From Tetragonia tetragonoides (taxonomy: Eukaryota; Streptophyta; Magnoliopsida; Caryophyllales; Aizoaceae): a stretch of DNA of 64,000 nucleotides. Where the stretch lies: the NCBI GenBank assembly GCA_038025085.1, contig CM076152.1, positions 38,877,501 through 38,941,500 on the forward strand, given 5' to 3'. Shown in pieces: positions 60,301 through 64,000 of the stretch. Below the pieces are notes generated by a model. That model ran no database searches. It was not told where the DNA came from and saw only the letters and a program-made list of their open reading frames with translations. A program made the translations under genes and the position numbers. Each line of letters starts with the position of its first letter. Within the stretch, counting starts at the first letter, position 1.

Positions 60301-61876
60301 ATGCCCCGCAGTTCGTCATGTTCGAACACTCAACGCCCATCAGTAGACTGGAGTGCCTCAATTCGATTTCGCTTCCTTCGAATGATCGTACTAGTATGAA
60401 AAAATTTTGTATTACAGTCTCCATCAAGCAATGCTTCAGTTCTTGCTTTTTGGAACCAATACACATTAATTTGTTATAGTACCTCATCAAGCTCCCTGCG
60501 GAGGGACGCTTCGAGTTTGAGTAGCCTATTATTGGCTTGTGTGCAGAGCTTGTTTTGGATACCCTCAAGTCGTCCCCAAAGTTGGCTTCTTCGTCAGAAC
60601 AGGTTCCCAAAAATCTCTTTTTTCCACTCTTGTAATTCACTTGTTAACATGGCTAGAGCGTGATTGAGAGGGAGACCCTTCGGCTACTTCGTCTCAAGGA
60701 AGTGCTGAAATTCCTCATGAAGGAGCCAAGCGGCTTGGAAACGAAATGGCCTATTAAATGGATTAATAGGTGCAAATCCATCCACGCTTACAAGGAGTGG
60801 GCAATGGTCGGAGCTAGAGCTGGCAAAAACTGACCCGACCCGAACCCGACCCGCCACAGACCCGACCGAAACCCCACCCGACAAGATTCCAACCCGAAAT
60901 GACCCGACCCGTTTTGACCTGAGACTGAAACGACCCGACCCGGACCCGACCCGAACCCGAATGTTGTGAGACAATATTTGTCAAACCCGTTGGGTAACCC
61001 GAAACCGAACCCGTATTTGACCCGATGTATTCGACCCGTATTTGACCCGACCCGTATTCGACCCGACCCGTATTTGACCGACCGAAACCCTACCCGACCG
61101 ACCTGTTTGCCAGGTCTAGTCGGAGCGATTCGCCACAAGATGGCGTACCGAGGCTTCAGGGAAGCTGTCCCTCCATTGTGTGTCACAGAGGGCACGATCA
61201 AGGCGGGCGCTTTTACGTGTGGCTGTGGAGTTCCCCCTGTTCCAAGTAAATTGGGGACCAATGAAGCCCAAGTCAATTAAATGTTGGTCCTCAATCCATT
61301 GATTGAATTTGCGACAACGTCTCTCCATCCCTGAAGAGTTGCCACTCCGTTCCTCCAAGTTTCGCGTGTTGTTGAAGTCACCCCCAGAAGCCAAGGCTTT
61401 CCATTAAGTTGGGCGAACGTTGCGAGATTGGACCATAGTTCCTCTCTCCTTGCATTATGCGAGCCATAGATGGCCGAGAAGATCCAAGGTTGTTCTGCTC
61501 GCTTGGTAACTTCCACTGTTATGTGTTGCATATGAGTGGATATGGGGTTCACAAGAACGTCATCGGTCTGCCAAAGAAGCCAAATACCCCCGCTAAAACC
61601 TTGTGCTTCGACACGGAGGCGATCATTGTATCCAATTCAATCACAAACACGATCGGCTTGTTCACCATTAATCCATGTCTCAACTAGGGCGATGATGGAT
61701 GGTTTGTGGATTCGGATAAGTTCTTTCAAAGTAAGTAGGAATTCTTTACTGCCTGCACCACGTGTATTCCAGATAAGAATATTCATGGAAAACGGATTTG
61801 TGTTTGTGGAGTTCATCCAATAATTAAAATCCATGGGCGGATGGGGCACAATGCGATGGAATGCATTAAATAGCAT
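57367..61876 (-). pseudogene. LINE ORF2: endonuclease, reverse transcriptase, RNase H, broken
   Basis: Minus-strand pieces in order: endonuclease start (NILIWNTRGAGSKEFLLTLK, 61876-61637); further endonuclease (FIGPQFTWNRGN; SSSDHCPLLV after the MITE); reverse transcriptase (60329-59499: IKIDLEKAYDRVRWSF, SPSRGVRQGDPLSPYIFVLC; then 59526-58885: HLFFADDLVLF, GWKGKYLSMAGR); zf-RVT region (about 58,845-58,140); and RNase H (58122-57367: IKLNTDGASRGNPG, YREANSSADWLANH). The pieces lie in different frames, with stops between them (for example near 59,510 and 58,885), so the ORF is inactive. The RNase H frame is intact over 251 codons. Confidence 0.9.
60815..61118. mobile_element. hAT-type MITE rich in GACCCG motifs, 304 bp (copy B), inside the LINE
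   Basis: The left end reads tagagctggcaaa and the right end, on the opposite strand, tagacctggcaaa. Perfect 8-bp target duplications GTCGGAGC flank it (60807-60814, 61119-61126). It interrupts the LINE endonuclease region, and almost the whole interior is built of degenerate GACCCG/CCCGTAT repeats. Ends and interior make it a relative of copy A. Confidence 0.92.
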
Positions 61877-61904
61877 GCCATGGATTTCTGTGTTTACTCT
61901 ACAT

Positions 61905-62562
61905 TAACTCTGTCAATCTCGCGGAATTTGTAGTCAATTCTTTTCTTTTTTTTTATATTATTTCATTTATATGGTGAAAAAAATTCCATTCTACAAAAGG
62001 TCGATTTCTATGCAAAATAAAATTATTACATCCCCACAAATCCACGATGTTCAATTGTAGATAAATATCATGCTTGGAATTCTTTTTAATAAATAAACCT
62101 AATAAACCTTGCAATTATTTTTTACTTTTATTTTTTGATGAAACATTTGGTATATCTAAATAGAAGCTTTCACTTTGCACCAAAAAAAATACTCACTATT
62201 TTCTTTGTTGCTAATCAGAAGCTTTGGCTACTTAGCAAGCCAAAAAAAATACTAATAAAAGGATTTGACCTCTAACTAATACATGAAAAATCCAAACCCC
62301 AACCCATCCTTTCTAAAAGAGAAAATTAAAATCCACCTCACCTCACCTCACCTTCAAACAAAGACCATTTCAGAATTCTTCCAACTCACTCCCATAGTCC
62401 CATGTCCCAAGTCTCACCAAACATCCTTTAACCAACCTTTCACCTGTTCTCACCACCTTAACTCAAAACCCTCTCTTTCCCTTTCTTCACTTTCCTCAAC
62501 TAAGCACAAAACTCAACAAAGAGCATATATTCTCAATTACCCATCTCTCATAACCCTCCAAA
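61905..62562. other. Intergenic DNA and 5' UTR of the RING-type gene
   Basis: AT-rich to about 62,280, then a C/A-rich leader-like stretch up to the ATG at 62563. No clear TATA box. Confidence 0.5.
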
Positions 62563-62963
62563 ATGGAGGATTCTACCCTTCAAAGACCCACCAGCTGCAT
62601 AAGTGACTATCTTAGGACATCTCTTTCTTTTCCCCTTTCATTTAGCCCTTGTCTTGATAGGAACTACTCTGAGCTACATCAGGGAGATGATTCTGATGAT
62701 GGGTCTACCCCAGTTCAAGGTTATTCAAAGTCCTTTGTGGTTCTTGATGTGATTTGGAACCTGGGTTTTGTTTTAGTGTCTGCTTTTGTATTGTTGTGTA
62801 CTGTAAAAGAGAAACCCTCTAGCCCTTTGAGGGTTTGGATTTGTGGGTATGCTTTGCAGTGTCTTTTGCACGTGGGTTTTGTTTATTATGAGTATCAAAG
62901 ACGGATTAATAGCTCTTTTGGTTATGGGGGTTCAGTTTCTCAAGGGCACAGTCACAGCAGCAG
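62563..62963 (+). CDS. Membrane RING-type E3 ubiquitin ligase-like protein, first exon
   Basis: Exon 1 encodes 133 residues plus two bases and ends at a donor (AGCAGCAG|gtatgt). After a polar N-terminus there are two hydrophobic segments, VVLDVIWNLGFVLVSAFVLLC (about residues 62-83) and RVWICGYALQCLLHVGFVYY (about 91-110). This pair, with the preceding SKSFVVLD, resembles the plant At1g12760/At1g63170-type RING-H2 proteins. The RING finger would be encoded beyond the window, so the enzymatic call rests on the N-terminal part only. The rest of the window (62,964 to 64,000) is its first intron. Confidence 0.75.
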
Positions 62964-63640
62964 GTATGTTCTTGATTGAATTGGTTTTGCAATTGTTAGT
63001 TTACTTGGAGAGTTTATTCATTTTATTGAATGTTTAAAGCAGACGTCTTTAATTGGTGAACAATAGTTGTGTGCTGAGCCAAACCCCTCTACATGAGGTT
63101 AATTAAATCAAGAGTAAAGCATACTAGTTGATATTTTCAGCTTATTGTTCAGTTTGGTCATTTGTTGTTTTCCCCCCTTTTGATTCTTTGTGTGTGGGTT
63201 GGTGGTGGTGGGGGGGGGGGGGATGAAATGGATAGGTAAGATGGGGATTTACATGTCCTACGATCATAATGAAGTGAGGCCTGTCATTGCTGGCTTGTGC
63301 CGTGTAATCAGAGAACGTAAAAATGGTTGCTTTATTTGCCGCGCTTGAGTTGGCGTGCCTGTGGTTGGTCCCCAATAGGGGTTTGGCTTTTTTGTATGAA
63401 TGGGTTGATGGTTTTTGATTTGAACAGGCATGATTGCTGTTCCAACCATGAGTGTGATTTTATGATTATCATTGGGGTGGGGTGGGGGAAGGGGGTTGAT
63501 GCTCATTTATCCAAGTCCTTTGTGGAGGTGCGCTTGATTCATTGAACTTGACAATTATGCGTATGTTGCCAAATCAATGTTCAAGTAGTTGTGTACTCAT
63601 TGTTACTCATTCGAGTAGTAAATACTCTTAAGTCTTAATT

Positions 63641-64000
63641 GGTTGTTGGTTCAACCATTTAGATAAGCTACTTAGCAAAATGAAGTGTTGTGTAGTTTAT
63701 TTTTGATCTAGGTTTTCTGATAGCTTAAGCCTTAATTATCGAGTATTTATGAGCATGATTTTCATAGGATGGCAAGGAAGCACTCTTGCTTGGTTGTTGG
63801 TTCAACATTTCAGATAAGCCACTTCGCTGAATGAATTGTTTCTGTAGCTTATATCTGATCTAGGAATTGCCTTAATCATTGAAGAATTTATGAGCGTGAA
63901 TTTCATAGGAATTACTCTTGCTAGGTTGTTGGTTCAACATTATAGATAAGCAACTTAGCGGAATGAATTGTTTCTGTAGTTTATTTCTGATCTAGGCATT
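63641..64000 (+). repeat. Three diverged tandem units in the RING gene intron
   Basis: The word ggttgttggttcaac followed by gataagc, then tgatctagg, recurs starting at about 63,641, 63,792 and 63,924, with spacings of about 151 and 132 bp. The third unit runs off the window. Confidence 0.85.

Larger units (their letters stand above)
57313..61888 (-). mobile_element. L1-type LINE, 5'-truncated, with RNase H domain
   Basis: A 16-bp duplication, TGTGTTTACTCTACAT, flanks it exactly (57297-57312 and 61889-61904). On the minus strand it starts just before ORF2 and has no ORF1, so it is truncated at its 5' end. It finishes with a short A-rich tail after the RNase H frame. It contains a later MITE (60815-61118). 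Without the MITE it is about 4.3 kb. Confidence 0.93.

Noticed and set aside
1..64000. CRISPR arrays, rRNA genes, bacterial-type operons
   Set aside because: No regularly spaced repeats, no rRNA signatures other than the 5S mimic, and gene structure is plainly eukaryotic.

Overview
The window is plant nuclear DNA, almost certainly from a eudicot. Its genes are rich in introns, use GT-AG splicing, and encode proteins close to Arabidopsis families. AT-rich intergenic DNA is filled with plant-type Copia, LINE, hAT, Mutator-like and MITE insertions. A dispersed motif near 35,060 and 43,090 is of a kind I associate with asterids, but that is weak evidence and I do not name a species.

Layout. (1) 465-3056 (+): last six exons of an exportin-7 (RanBP16) gene. 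(2) 4979-11079 (+): plastid/mitochondrial FGAM synthase (PUR4), complete, 1,412 aa by my splicing model, preceded by a 78-bp tandem duplication. (3) 12014-12961: Stowaway-like element. (4) 13399-18110 (-): complete but mutated Copia element with 301-bp LTRs and a 5-bp target-site duplication (TSD). It sits about 45 bp beyond the stop codon of (5) 18155-20704 (-), a TFIIIA gene whose 5' half is broken by a frameshift and stop codons, yet which still carries the plant 5S-rRNA-mimic (P5SM) splicing regulator. (6) 21195-22301: non-autonomous Mutator-like element with a 9-bp TSD. (7) 22771-30264: hAT element (8-bp TSD) split by a defective SIRE-like Copia fragment. (8) 31107-42144 (+): complete nucleoporin ALADIN gene of 14 exons (439 aa), with an AT-AC (U12-type) intron, a LINE relic in intron 3 and a miniature LTR element in intron 7. 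(9) 43847-44386: intact RNase H-type ORF followed by poly(A). (10) 46606-53482 (+): complete GH51 alpha-L-arabinofuranosidase of 17 exons (672 aa), with scrambled partial duplicates of its 3' end at 54200-55976. (11) 56644-57288: hAT-type MITE, directly beside (12) 57313-61888 (-), a 5'-truncated LINE with a 16-bp TSD, itself hit by a second MITE of the same family (60815-61118). (13) 62563-end (+): first exon of a membrane RING-type E3 ligase-like gene.

The host genes are unrelated housekeeping genes (nuclear transport, purine synthesis, 5S rRNA transcription, nuclear pore, cell-wall remodelling, ubiquitination). They do not form a pathway or cluster. The most notable items are the P5SM element kept in a decayed TFIIIA gene, the AT-AC intron in ALADIN, the scrambled arabinofuranosidase duplication, and the datable nest of transposons. 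I found no CRISPR array, rRNA gene or convincing tRNA gene, and no system I would call wholly new.
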